A DNA stretch of 64,000 bases from contig NC_134656.1 in assembly GCF_030463565.1 (NCBI RefSeq), positions 5,318,501 through 5,382,500 of the forward strand, read 5' to 3'. This DNA is from Pelecanus crispus (taxonomy: Eukaryota > Chordata > Aves > Pelecaniformes > Pelecanidae). The position numbers and the translations under genes are program-made. Of the stretch, positions 14,301 to 25,460 are shown piece by piece (position 1 is the first letter of the stretch; every line of letters starts with the position of its first letter). The notes under the pieces were generated by a model. The model saw only the letters and a program-made list of their open reading frames with translations. It was not told the DNA's origin and did no database searches.

Positions 14301-14395
14301 TGCACTTATTAACTAATCTACAGTAGTTAGAGATTTCTGCAACTGGAAGGAGCGAAAATAATTTCCTTACTTTACCATTCCTTTGTGGTTTTCAT
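11310..14395 (-). CDS. FAM217B: FAM217B, family with sequence similarity 217 member B
   Basis: This is a protein of unknown function. Coding exons in transcript order are 14376-14395 (tentative), 13076-13187, 12894-12979 and 11310-12501, together 469 residues. The phase is consistent throughout (20 + 112 + 86 + 1192 bases). The large last exon carries family landmarks that match human FAM217B as I recall it: MFLDFESVQIIKEDAEDDSA, the block DLSDSERIPIPPSPCTPPEL, the LRAEEIDPV segment, EYYYPDFLPPPFNSWDL, and KYIDRLLQLEWLQMQTVQ. The rest is low-complexity, basic, Ser/Lys-rich and probably disordered. The 20-base first exon (MKTTKE plus part of a Cys codon) was chosen because its donor, GAATG followed by GTAAAG, restores the frame; it could be wrong. 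If so, translation may start at an internal Met (12453-12455) or in another exon. The gene is head-to-head with PPP1R3D. Confidence 0.9.
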
Positions 14396-14639
14396 TGATT
14401 TGGCTTTCCTTTTTCTGTGTCTCTCTGTGCAGTAATAAGGGATATTCTTGAATGCCTGGTCCCATTATTACTCCTTTTAACGGGTCTCTGCACCTTTATT
14501 TTTACATAATCTTCAAACAACTCCAGTCTTCTGGGTTCGTAAGACACAGCGTATCAAATGCAAACATCACCATGTCCTAGAGATGCAGTAAACAAACACC
14601 ATGCGATTCCTCCCAACGTGATTTATTTTTAAAGTGGTT

Positions 14640-15015
14640 AAGACAAACATAATCAGCTACCAAAACACTGTCCCCTCCCTCCTCCAGCGCTTGCTTAATG
14701 GGAACCAGCATCGTTATTCGCCTTACTATTGCTGAGCCACGGCAAGCCGTGTCACCCCGGGTACCATGCGGAGAGCCGCGCTCCCCGTCCCCGGGGCACA
14801 GGTTGGCCACCAAAGCTGAGGAGCAGAGCGGGCCAAAGGCAGCCAGGGGAGCCAGCCCAGGCTTTGCTGGGGAAGCCCTGGTGCGGCCGCAGCCAGCGGG
14901 CACGGCCATCAGCCAGCCCTGGCTACCACATCGCTACCGAGGGAGCCTGGGCCAGCCGCCCCACAAACCACCGAGCTCTTGCCACGTGGTTTACAAGCCC
15001 GTCCCTGAAAGATTG
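14640..15015. other. isolated GC-rich block upstream of FAM217B coding exons, origin unknown
   Basis: About 370 bases of GC-rich sequence sit inside AT-rich DNA, separate from the promoter island at 15.6 kb. It supports open frames on both strands, but none has a recognisable domain. It may be an alternative 5' exon or promoter of FAM217B, or an old insertion. I could not assign it. Confidence 0.35.
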
Positions 15016-15579
15016 TTGGTAAAATACAGGAAAACACCTGAGGGTACAGCAGCCTTGGAAGAGCTACTTTTCATTGTGTAACGCGCTCATCATCGTTTTG
15101 TTCCTCCTGCGCAGCATCGCATGTATTGACTGGAGCCAAGTATTGCAGTCAAATGGTGGTGGGTGTTTCTGCTCTTAATTTAACAAGAACAGATGATCAA
15201 CCACCTGCGTTCTGTGCATGTCGAGTTGTCCTTTTTGTGTCGGAAAATGCACTCTTCCTATAGTCATATATGCAACTTTTGTATCGAATACTTTATTTTT
15301 TCTTCTTCCAAAACAAGTCCCTCAGTACTCATAAGTTCCTACTAAAAATACTCAGAGCAGAATTATGAAGCATTCTTTTATTTTCCAGAAGCCGCACTCC
15401 CAGACCAGGGCGCGCAGATACGGTTTGCAAAAGGGGGTGACAGATGACTGGCACCACGATACCTCTCCACCCATCTGTAGCGTTGCTGCAGGGCTATTTA
15501 TATATTTATAGTCATCGCTATAGCTACGTATCCTCTCTTTACATCTGATCCTCTGCTATTTCTCAACCGCCTGGCCGAG

Positions 15580-16140
15580 GGGCAGCTCGGCCCTACGAGG
15601 AGCCAGCACAACGCAATACCGGCGGCAGGCCGGTTCCGCTGCTCCGAGCCCGCCCCGGCAGGCTGTGCCCGCGGCGGCCGCCGCGCCGCGCCCCCTTCCG
15701 CTCCCTCCCGGGATGCACCGGCGATCCCCGCCGGTAACTGCCACCGCGCCCCGTCGCGACAGCGGCCGGAGGGCGGCCCGTTAACCGGCGGACCGCCTCC
15801 ACGCATCCTCTGCCCGTCCTCGCCCCCGGCCCCCTCGCCGCCGCCCCCGGCCCCGCCGCCCGCCCGGCACCTGCCTCGCCTCCGCCGCTAGCGCCAGCCG
15901 CGGGCAGCGACGCCGGGCGCGCAGTGCGCAGGCGCAGGGCGGCGGCGCGCACGGGCGGCCGGGGGGGGGGCGCGCTCCGCGCATGCGCCGCCGGGGCGGG
16001 CGGCAGCTGCCTCCGCCGCTGCCTCTGCGTCCTCCCCGGCCGGGGGCGCTGCCTGCGACCGGCGCAGGGGGGGGCTGGGCGCCGCCTGCCCTGGCCCGGC
16101 CCGGCCCGTCCTGGTCCGGTCCGGAGGGAGGGTCCGTGCA
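15580..16140. promoter_or_regulatory. shared CpG-island promoter of FAM217B and PPP1R3D
   Basis: This strongly CpG-rich block lies between two divergent genes, FAM217B (minus) and PPP1R3D (plus). The arrangement implies a bidirectional promoter. It contains a G-run near 15961-15970 and several Sp1-like GGGGCGG/CCGCCCC boxes. The exact transcription starts cannot be read from the sequence. Confidence 0.65.
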
Positions 16141-16144
16141 GCTG

Positions 16145-16684
16145 ATGTGGGCTGTGGAGTCCCCAGACGCGGACCCCGCCCCCTCCAGCCGTAGCACCGA
16201 GCCTGCCTCCACGGCCCCGCCCGACAGCCTCCGCCGCGACAGCCCCCGCGCTCCCTCCAGCCGCTGCAGCAGCCCCGGCCTCGGCTCCGGCTCCCTCCCG
16301 CCCGACAGCCTCCAAGCCTTCCCCAGCGTCGGCAGCCCTCTCGAGTCGCCCAGCATCCAGTGTGACAGCCTGGAGTGTCCCTGCTGCTGCTGCTGCGGGA
16401 GCGCGGGCTCGGCGGGCGCCTGCCAGGACAGCCTGCAGGCCCCCCTCGCCGCGGGTGACGGCCGAGGGGGCTTCGGGCCGCACCACAGCAACCCCCCCGC
16501 ATCCAGCGACCTCTCCGACAGCCTGGAGTCCTTCGGTGTCCAGCACGACAGCCTCCAGTCAGTCTCCAGCCTGCGAGAGAGCTTCGGGTCCTCCAGCATC
16601 AAGGGTGATAGCCTTGAATCCCTTTCCAGCCTGAGCAACGGCTCTGCCAGCCAGCACGGCAGCCTCGAGTTTACCAGCCTGTGA
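16145..16684 (+). CDS. candidate upstream ORF or N-terminal exon of PPP1R3D with DSL repeats
   Basis: This frame is open from 15983 (first ATG) or 16145 (second ATG) to a TGA at 16682-16684. The product is rich in Ser, Pro and Gly. It carries seven Asp-Ser-Leu units, mostly followed by Glu or Gln (DSLRR, DSLQA, DSLEC, DSLQA, DSLES, DSLQS, DSLES), and a final GSLEF. The units differ mostly at silent third positions or by Glu/Gln swaps. The TGA overlaps a possible donor (GTGAGA at 16681). An acceptor with a good branch site (CTGAT at 16895-16899) ends at 16917. Splicing 16680 to 16918 keeps the PPP1R3D frame (intron 237 bases). It may therefore be an N-terminal exon, a separate upstream ORF, or GC-driven chance. 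I know of no counterpart in other PP1 glycogen subunits. Confidence 0.4.
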   Translation: MWAVESPDADPAPSSRSTEPASTAPPDSLRRDSPRAPSSRCSSPGLGSGSLPPDSLQAFPSVGSPLESPSIQCDSLECPCCCCCGSAGSAGACQDSLQAPLAAGDGRGGFGPHHSNPPASSDLSDSLESFGVQHDSLQSVSSLRESFGSSSIKGDSLESLSSLSNGSASQHGSLEFTSL

Positions 16685-16918
16685 GACTGCCTTCACCTCC
16701 CCACATTGCACTAGCCCCCGGGTCACCGCCCGCTGCAAGAGCTTCCAGGTTTCTGCCCTTCGTTCAGCAGGCTACACCGTTTCAGCTGATTTTTGCTGCG
16801 TCCAGTGCAATAACCTCAAATACTGTCCGTGGCTGCCATTCCCAAGTTACGTGCTTCAGAGAGGCAGTGCTCGTTATTACCTGCAGTGTTAACGCTGATT
16901 TTTTGTCGTCGGTTAAGA

Positions 16919-17842
16919 ATGGAGGTACGCGGTCCTCGGAGGAACCCCAGCTACCTCTCTGATCTCTACCAGAACATGTTACGGGCTGAAGAAGCACTGG
17001 GACGAGGGCAGCAGCAGCCCCCAGCAGTCTATAGAAATAGCAGCATGACTCTTAGGAGCAGTACCCCGGCCAAGGGGGGCCCCCAGCCAAGTAATCTTCA
17101 GAGCAGCACTTCCTCCAGCTGTGATCCGGTGTTACGGCCCATCATACGCCGCCGAGCAAGATCTTTGCCTACGTCGCCTGAAAGAAGGAAGCGGGCAGCA
17201 GTGCAGTGTCAAGTTCCTGGGTGCCAGAGTCCTAGGAACCGGGTGAGATTTGCTGATGCTTTGGGCTTGGAGCTCACTGAAGTGAAAGTTTTCCAGACTG
17301 GGGAGGATCCATCGATCCCCTTGCATGTCCTTTCTAGGCTCTCCATAAACTCAGACCTCTGGTACAGCAGCTCGGACTTGGAGTTTACCATGCAGTGCTT
17401 GGTCCCGGACTTCCAGCAGCCTGCAGACTGTATGGATTTCTCCTCCCGACTTCAGGAGCAGCAGGTGTGTCTTGAACGAGTGACCAGCTCAGATTTGGGG
17501 CTCAGTGGCACCATCCAGGTTTGCAATGTTGCTTTTGAGAAGCAGGTATCTGTGCGATACACCTTCAACGAGTGGAAAAGCATCCATGAAGTGTGTGCTC
17601 ATTGGCACAGCAGCATCCCTGAGAAAAACGGGCATGGTCAGGTTGATGTTTTCACTTTCTTTCTCCCTGTGCCTCCTTTCCTCCTTCAGCTGTGCTCTGT
17701 AGTCCAGTTTGCAGCAAGGTACCAAGTCAACGGCCGGGAGTATTGGGATAACAACAGAGGCAAAAACTACAGTCTCACCTGCCGGACTCACCCCCTTAAG
17801 ATGCCTAGAGAATGTGAGGAGAGCTGGATCCACTTCATCTGA
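16919..17842 (+). CDS. PPP1R3D: PPP1R3D, protein phosphatase 1 regulatory subunit 3D (glycogen-targeting subunit)
   Basis: This subunit brings the PP1 catalytic subunit to glycogen, promoting dephosphorylation of glycogen synthase and phosphorylase. The single uninterrupted ORF is 307 residues (human about 299). Landmarks are a 14-3-3-type motif RARSLP (residues 79-84), the PP1-docking motif RVRF (108-111) within RVRFADALG, and a CBM21 carbohydrate-binding domain at about 175-290 with VCNVAFEKQVSVRYTF and the glycogen-binding WDNN...NYSLTC block. The C-terminal ECEESWIHFI matches human PPP1R3D as I recall it. The first 70 residues diverge from mammals, although a YLSDL motif corresponds to human CLSDL. 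The ATG at 16919 has A at -3 and G at +4. The frame is open upstream to about 16829, and a splice acceptor ends at 16917, so the true N terminus may lie in the preceding DSL-repeat exon. Confidence 0.95.
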   Translation: MEVRGPRRNPSYLSDLYQNMLRAEEALGRGQQQPPAVYRNSSMTLRSSTPAKGGPQPSNLQSSTSSSCDPVLRPIIRRRARSLPTSPERRKRAAVQCQVPGCQSPRNRVRFADALGLELTEVKVFQTGEDPSIPLHVLSRLSINSDLWYSSSDLEFTMQCLVPDFQQPADCMDFSSRLQEQQVCLERVTSSDLGLSGTIQVCNVAFEKQVSVRYTFNEWKSIHEVCAHWHSSIPEKNGHGQVDVFTFFLPVPPFLLQLCSVVQFAARYQVNGREYWDNNRGKNYSLTCRTHPLKMPRECEESWIHFI

Positions 17843-20800
17843 ATGAAGAAAGTGGATGCAGAGCAGCTTGCCAGACATCTCGGAGACCCGCTCCTGCTTG
17901 GCACGGCTCTCTCCTCCTATGGCAACAGTCTCCTTTTCGAAACCTGCCAAACGTGGCGAAGTGTTCCAGGGCAGGGAAGTAGCCAATGACCCGTACAAAC
18001 TGTTCTAAACTTCTCAGAAAGCAAAAAGGGCCAAAATGTGTGTTGAGTTACATCCGTTGAAAGCCCGAGTGATTTCTTGTAGTGTATGAATCAGTGCAGA
18101 ATGGTTCCAAGGGATGCTCTCAGACTACCAGAGAGCAAAACAAGACACTTCATGTTGCTAGTAATATTCTAGGTTGCATAGAATATTTCTAACTGATCTG
18201 TTTTACCATTTTGTACTGTCTGTTTTCTAAATGGGCAGTGTGGCTTTACTGGTTTTGTTTCTAATTCTCTCATCAAGTCTGGGGACTATTCCTTTTATGC
18301 GTGATGTGGATGGCAGGCACTGTAGGGATGTCCTTGTATTTTTATATATATATGTTATTAAGACTCCAACCATGTTAAATATTTCCATTAATATTTGGGT
18401 TGGAAATTAAATGTTATTATGAGCAAAACATACATGAAAATGTCCCATCAGCTCCTCTGTTTCTCTTAAAAAAAAAAGAAAAAGCTGCCTTTTCTTCTCT
18501 CTAGTGTTGGCTGTAGGCAGTAGGAATGATTGTTACCAAAGTGTGTGTAAGGCAGATCTTGGGTAGTTCTCATCTTTTTCAGGTGATGCACAAAGTAGGC
18601 TTTTTCTCTAGGTGGTGGTACAGGAATTGTCCTTTCCTTGTGCACCTGTTTTTACTAAGGGAAACTAGAGCAATTTTGCACTTGTGTTGCAGTTACAGTT
18701 GAAGATCTCAAAGCACTGTATGAATGCTAATGATCTTACACTGTTACCTGAAACAGGTAAATTTATAAATCAAGAAATGGATATGAGAGAGAGAGAGAGA
18801 TTAAAAAAAAGACAATACAGGGAGCTGGGTACAGAGCCTTGGAGTAGTATCTTAGAATCCTGAATCCTGGCTGCATGTTCCCCAGCATCCCAGTACTACT
18901 GCAGTCGTACCTTTGAATTCTTTAATCAACTACTTCTCATTATAAACCAGTTGAACTCCAAGAATGCATCCTTTGCAACTCAAAGCAGGAACTTCAAAGC
19001 AAAATGATGATTTTACTGGTAAATTGATACTTGCATGGACCCATAAACAGAATCACCTCTGCAGCAGGGAGAGCACAATAACACCATTACACGCAGTCTT
19101 CCCATGCCTTTCGCTCTGCCACTTTCATTCTGTGGTTTTAGTGTGGTTTAAGATTGGCGACAGGCTTACATCTAGTAAGCAAAAGATTGTCCATGACTTT
19201 TTTTCATACATATTCATCACTGCATGCGAAGTTTAGCTTTATACATGTAGCATAAATTTTCAGAATTGGCTGGCTGGACGTATCAGAAGAGCTGCTTTTT
19301 AGAAGGTTTATACTATGAAAACCAGGCCACGTATTCAGGCATCTTATTTTGGATTGCTGCTTATTCATCAAAACCACAAGTTGTTTTTAATATCACAGTT
19401 GTAAGCAACCCACAGCCAAGTATATATGAGTCCAAATACTGAGTAATTCTGGAAGTGCAGAAACCCCAAGAAAATTCATTTGTCTGGCAACTTTATGTTA
19501 CTACTTAGTTGTGATGCCCATTTAGCAAAGCTTGGATTTCAAGTGAAGAAGCTGCCTGGTTCCATTAGTCTTTGGCTTTCAAAGGAGCTGAAGTCATGAA
19601 TGACTCCTGCAGAGTACTGAGAAAACTCAATCCTATTTGAAACCATTGAGAATTGACTGTGTTGTCTGCTTTAACTTTGTATTGGAGCACTGTGAGGTTG
19701 AACACTTAAGTTGAAATTGTTTTGAACGAGTAGGTGAGGCTGAGGTGCAGTTACCCACTACAGAGAGGAAAGAGTGCTGCCTGCTTTCAATCCACCTGCG
19801 TTATTTTCTCTATCTGGGTTAGAGGAGTGACCATTACCAATCTGGCAGCAACTCTCGTCTCCTAGAAAAATCAATGCAGGGAACTGGGGGTCTGGTCTTC
19901 CTCATACGGCACAAGAAGTCAGAGCCCTGTAAGAAGGGCCACTATCTAATTTTAAGTTTTTTTGCCTCCTATGGTGGGCTTTATATGACTAAATGACATA
20001 TGACAATATAGGACATATCTGTAGTAGTCAACTTATGCTCTTCATAGTCAATGGAGATGTTTTCGCTATAGTTAGCAGACTACCTGTGATGTGACAAACC
20101 GTGTCATCTCTGCTGAGTGCAGAGAGCGCACTGCGGGACTAGTTCTGCCATACTGAAATTCTCAGCATTAGTGCAGATTGTGCCAAATTATGCCAAAGTC
20201 TGTAGATGTCAAGTTAGATGAGCTGAAACACGCCTTCAGTGACTGCAGAAGAATCTTTCTTGGCATGAATTGAAATTGCACACCCTTACTTTGGTGAAAC
20301 TTGCTCACTTAAGGAATTCCATTAAAGTTTATGCAGTATTGTTAAAGTCCATAGAAGCGGCATTTTACGTACTTGTCAGCGAAGTAAGAAAACAAACACG
20401 CACAGGCACAGAAGCACTTGTGCTGAATAAAAGGCAGTCTTAAAATATTGTTCCCTCCCCTCTTTCCTCTCCCAAGTTGCTGTCTTTCTTCCATCAGCAA
20501 AACCACCGAATTGCCTCTTAGCACACCATTAAAAATCCCTCTCTTATGAGACTGGTATTTGACACCAGTTTACAACGGATGTTGCCGGAGCCCAATGCAA
20601 TACTTGGCTTACTGGCAGAAAGATGCTGTTGCCATCTTCTGGGAGAGACTCTTTCATGTGCTAGCAAACGTCATATCTGAGTGTTATTGCAGGCAGGGAC
20701 AGATTATGTAAAGCTGAGGCTGTCAGTTTAAAGGTCAATGTCATGTATACCACAGTGTCAGAGAGGTGAGAAATTAATGTGTCAGCAGTATGAGTTTGGC

Positions 20801-23800
20801 TTTGTCTTTCTTCCGCAACCTCTCAGGGTATTTGCACGTGCAAAATCTTGAATACTAAAGTATTATTCCAAGTTTGCCATTTCTCTCTTTGCTTGTCTTG
20901 CGCTGCTGGAGAAGAACTGATGGTAGCTGTTACTAAACCAGTTGTCTGGCATTGCTGACTGTGAGTTGAGCACGCCTACCGTATAACAGACCTGAGAGTA
21001 TCTCTGCATTAAGCTGTTAAAACATTCACACGTGACTACTGGCACCTGTCATATGAAAGACGAAATTTGCACTTATGTTTTCCTGTCACATTCAGTAGTG
21101 AACATCAAAAGGATTCTAGCTGACAAAAAAGGGATTAAGCCATTAAGTAGTGGTAATACGCACCTGTCATGAAGGTAAACTTAGGATCACCTGTATAAGT
21201 TCTCAGGACAACTTGACTGCTTGCACTGTGTTCAAATCAAGCACTTCCATTATAATGAGGATTTTGTAAAAGTGAATTCTTCCCAAGGGTTATTGCCATA
21301 GAATGCACTTTCAAAAACCTGTATTTATTATAGTCCTACAATAAATTAATGTCTAGTAGTCCACAGTTTCAAGTTTCTTTCAAGGATGTTTTTTAAAGAA
21401 ACATGGAATCCATGTAAATGAAAAGGGGTTGTCTTTCCTGATTAAACATCTTGTCCAGAATAAAGTACATTACACAGTATATCAGTAAAGCACATATGCT
21501 AGACAAAAGGTCATTTTATTTTAGTGGAGCGCTGTACAATTGCAAAGTGCTTAATTCATTTTAAAAACAATAATAAAACTATGGCTATTGTAATACAAAA
21601 TATTGTAATAAAGGCGTTTCACAATTTTATGTTGTTTTTGTCAGTGGTATTCCTGTTAACAGTTAAGAAAACTCAGGAAAGTAAGGTGGGTTTGAGTTGC
21701 TAAAAAATGAACAGCCCTTGATAAAAATACAGTGATTAGTCTACATAGCTGCAAAAATGACTAGGCTGCCACTTCTTACATGGAATTTGCTGTCATTTCA
21801 TCTCAGAGTTCTGTGCATACAGCATCTGCAGGATTAAGATCTAATGTTGGAAAAAGGCACGCTGCCACTTGATTCTAATACAGTTTCATGGAGAAGAGAA
21901 AGGGGTTTTCTTCTAATAGCACTTTCCAAAGCTGTGCTAGACTGTACTTAACTCATTAATTTCAGAGCCTCACCATTGTGTTATTCTTTCTTCCATTTGT
22001 TGTTTCAGTTTTCATTGCTGCAGTCTTTCCTCTCAAACCATGTTCTTTCCACCCACAGGTTTCTTGAAAATCTATCTGCATAGGGCATGTTAAGAGAGTG
22101 TCCATCTCTACAGCAACTGGTTTATCCTCTATATGAAAGGCATCTCCATCCATGTCAAGCATTTACTTGATGGAGATTTGAGTTCAAGATTTGAGTAATC
22201 TGTTGCCAGGTTTCTTCTAAAGCAAAATGGAGACATTTAACTGGAAGACATAATTGATAAAGACATGTATTACCTCTTTTTAATCAGCGTTAATAACTTC
22301 AACACTGCATTGTCAAAGTTGCTTGGGGAAAGATGATTATTGCAAATCAGTTTAAATACATGGGAACGTCTATATTAATGCTAAGTTGTTTAAGAATGTT
22401 GATGTTACTTTTTATTACAAAGTATACAGATTTATAACAGATTATGTGTTATAAATATATGCATGCAGATGCATAAAGGAGGGTGCTTTTAGAAAGCAAG
22501 ATATTATAATATCTTGTCTTTATGACTCTCGTTTTTCCATTTTCCTATACTACTGATCTGATTCAGAACTAGCAGTAACACCTTAATTGTCATAACTTTA
22601 CCCACTAAAATGGAGTATTAAGCATCACCTGGAAATAAATATGGCAACCACAGTGTAGACTAACCAGGAGGCCAGCAAAGGATAAAGATCGTGGTCTTTG
22701 ATTTTAACAAACCACTTGAGAAGAATGTGAATTTATTTTAGCCTGGAGGGTGAGGATGTGTGTGAGAGTACTTAAGAGGAGGACTGGCTTTTGCTGTGCA
22801 TATCCAACCATCAGGTTTATCTTAGAGGTAGTTAGTGTTACTTGTAATATAGGTGTCATTTTTACATTTAGTTTCAAACTCATAATTTCTTTGTATTTAT
22901 CTTACAAAGAAAAACGAATTCCAACTTGTAGTAATAGTAATATGCTAACCGTCAATTGTAACTGCAGCACTTAATTTAGTGTATCATCAGTGCTCAATAC
23001 AATGTTATACGTACTTTACAGCATTGCCCGGTGAAGCCACAGAATGGCAAGTCTAAATGATCAGTCATTTGTCAGCATGAGTCTAATGTTAGTACTGACT
23101 TGTTTCCTGATTTGGCTTTCTCCTTATGATCTCAGATCTGCAACTATTTTGGCTGACACTTGGTATTAAAACTGTTGGCATCAATGCTTCTGACCCTTCT
23201 CAGTTCTACATACAACAGCAGCTGTGCCAAAGATTGGTTATATTGACCAGCACAATGTTTTTCAGTACCTATAATGAAGGTAAATATTTCTGCTACTGTA
23301 GTGAAGAAAGGGTCCCTGTACAGGGTGCTACCCTAGCCTAAAGACAGTTTTGCTTCCATTTTCTCTGAAATTTTTAAGTATAGTTGCCGTATCTGTGGCC
23401 CAAATAATTTCACTGTTTGTTCCAGGCTGTTTAATGCATAACTCCATGAAAATTCTGCTTTCTGTTGACCTCCCTTCTGCTAAACCAAACAAAATGGACA
23501 TTAGAGAATGAGAAATGAACATACAGTAGCCTCCCAGTCATGTCAGTGTACCTAGTGCAGGAGGGAAAGCGTATGATCTACTTCTGTACTTCATGGCTTG
23601 GTTTTCTTTTGCTACAGAATGAGTAAGGCTGTTTTCTTTACAAGATCTGAAAATCTGTGGATAGTCTAAGCCTGTGTGTATGCTAATGTGACTGGTAAGG
23701 GAAAGCATCAAATGCAAATTAGCTTTTATTACTTCTGCTTCATATGATGGAAGTAGAACTCAGAATTCAATTTTTATATAAAACTCGTGATGCTTCAAGT

Positions 23801-24600
23801 TCCTCATGCAAAGTTTTGTCCTTAGCAGGTTTCTCAGTAAAGCTGCACTTCTACAGATCTACTTTGTATCACCTACTGCCTTCTAATAAAGTATCCCAAC
23901 AGTGAACGTGACAGCAGTTAATGCTGCAGTTGATCGCTTTAGCTGAACGTGCCTCCTGCAAAATGCTCAGCACTGCTCAGTCCTATGGGATCACTCCTCA
24001 GTGGAGATACTCCAATTCTCATACCACTTGTCATTTTCTTGAATTACAGTGACATCTGGTGGTATTTTAAATACATTCTGTATGGGTTTTTTTGCCTTTT
24101 ATAGTATTGATTTGTTTTCTTTCTTATTTTAGGAAGTCACTGGTGTTATTTTACTTAAAATTGCTGCAGGTTTATCTGCTGTGAAAGGTGATTCTTCTAG
24201 ATGCTCCACTATTGCTGCTTATTCTAGGTACGAACAGAGATGTTTCCTGATACTCCACTGGCATATATAAGATGCACGCTGAATTTTATTCTCTGTATTT
24301 GTGATACAGGTGATAGATACACCAGTATCACACCAGTACAGGTAAACCCCACTTTGGAACTGTTGGATTTCATTTAAACACGTTCCCTCAGTATAATAAA
24401 GACCACAAATGTCAGTAGAAGCCCTCTGTCAACAACAGGTCTGTATCTGAGTTTCTGTATCTGCTCTACCTACTCGGGCACTCGATGGTAGTGAAAATGC
24501 TTCTGAATGAGGCATACGAATGAATTACACTGGTTTAGCAAACTCATGCCCAGTAACTCTTGTCTACCCTAGGCACCGAGATTAGCGTTATAAATACCGG
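17843..24600. other. PPP1R3D 3' UTR and intergenic DNA before SYCP2
   Basis: The 3' UTR of PPP1R3D starts here; where it ends is unclear. Candidate AATAAA signals occur around 20426, 21459 and 21607. I see no exon-like structure or recognisable protein in the remainder. A (GA)n run lies at 18785-18800. The longest open frames (18964-19236 plus and 22750-22974 plus) lack any domain and are taken as chance. Confidence 0.5.
18785..18800. repeat. (GA)n microsatellite
   Basis: A perfect GA dinucleotide run of eight units lies in the probable PPP1R3D 3' UTR or spacer, followed by an A-rich run. Confidence 0.85.
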
Positions 24601-24639
24601 CTGTCAATGAAGACAACTTGCAGAATCAAACAAGCAGAA

Positions 24640-25460
24640 GAGCGGAGGGCCGGTGTAAGCCGCGCAGCCCTTTGCCAACATGGCCGTGCACCGCACGGCA
24701 GCGCGACCGCCCCGCCGACCTCTCCTTCCCCGCCGCGGGAGGCGGCTTGGCTTGGCTTGGCTTGGCTTCCCTTCCCTCCCGTGCCGTGCCTGCAGCGGCT
24801 CCTGCTGCGGGGAACACCGGGCAAAGGCTTCGTGCGGCCCAGCACGACGGGCGGGGTGGGCCGGGAGCCAAGGGCGCCGGGCCAGCAGGCCGCCAGCCCC
24901 GCTAGCGGGAAGGGCAGGCGCCGCACGGCCGGGGGCGACAGGGCTTTTTATAGCCGTTAGGGCGGCTGCGGCCCCATCCACGCACCCCCTCCCACCCGGT
25001 CACAAATCACGTACGCGCGAGGGGCCAGCGCGGCCGGAGGCAGCTCCCTGCGGCCGCCCCCAGAGGCGCGGAGGCACCGCCTCCGCCCCGCCCGGCCGCG
25101 GCACCGCCCCGGCCGCAGCACCGCCTCCTCCGCGGCAGCTGAGCGGCCGGGCCGGACCGTGCCAGGTGTGGAAGGCGGAGCAGCCTCTGCGCCAGGCTTG
25201 CCTCACGGTAAGGAAAACCCTCCTCCCGCCCCGCACCTCACACGGCCATTGGTCCGCCTGCCGCGCTCGCGGGCAGTGATTGGCTGGAGACTACCGGCGC
25301 TGGGAGTGATTGGCCAGCGGGGAGCGGCGCTTTTTGCTGCTGGGCGGTGGGGCGGCGGGCGCCATGCTGTGAGGGGCTTCGCTGCCGCCCCGCGGCCTGC
25401 TGGTCTGCCGGCGGGGCGCGCCCCGCGGCTGAGGAGGCGCTACCGGGCGTTTTCCTCTCG
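24640..25460 (+). promoter_or_regulatory. SYCP2 CpG-island promoter and candidate 5' UTR exon(s)
   Basis: This is a CpG-rich island upstream of the first SYCP2 coding exon. It includes a pentanucleotide (GGCTT)n run at 24744-24767 and inverted CCAAT boxes (ATTGG at 25249 and similar sites near 25279 and 25308). Two plausible 5' UTR donors follow: CTCACG with GTAAGG at 25208 and CTCTCG with GTAACA at 25461. Either could join the acceptor ending at 26460, which precedes the coding exon. Which exon is used cannot be decided from sequence. Confidence 0.6.
24744..24767. repeat. (GGCTT)n pentanucleotide repeat in the SYCP2 promoter island
   Basis: Between four and five tandem copies of GGCTT lie within the CpG island. 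This is likely a length-polymorphic tract. Confidence 0.8.

Noticed and set aside
15593-16638. Long open frames of about 285-317 codons on the minus strand across the PPP1R3D/FAM217B CpG island
   Set aside because: Extreme GC content keeps several frames open. Repeat-unit changes are radical in these readings (Ser to Trp or Cys) but mild in the plus-strand DSL frame.
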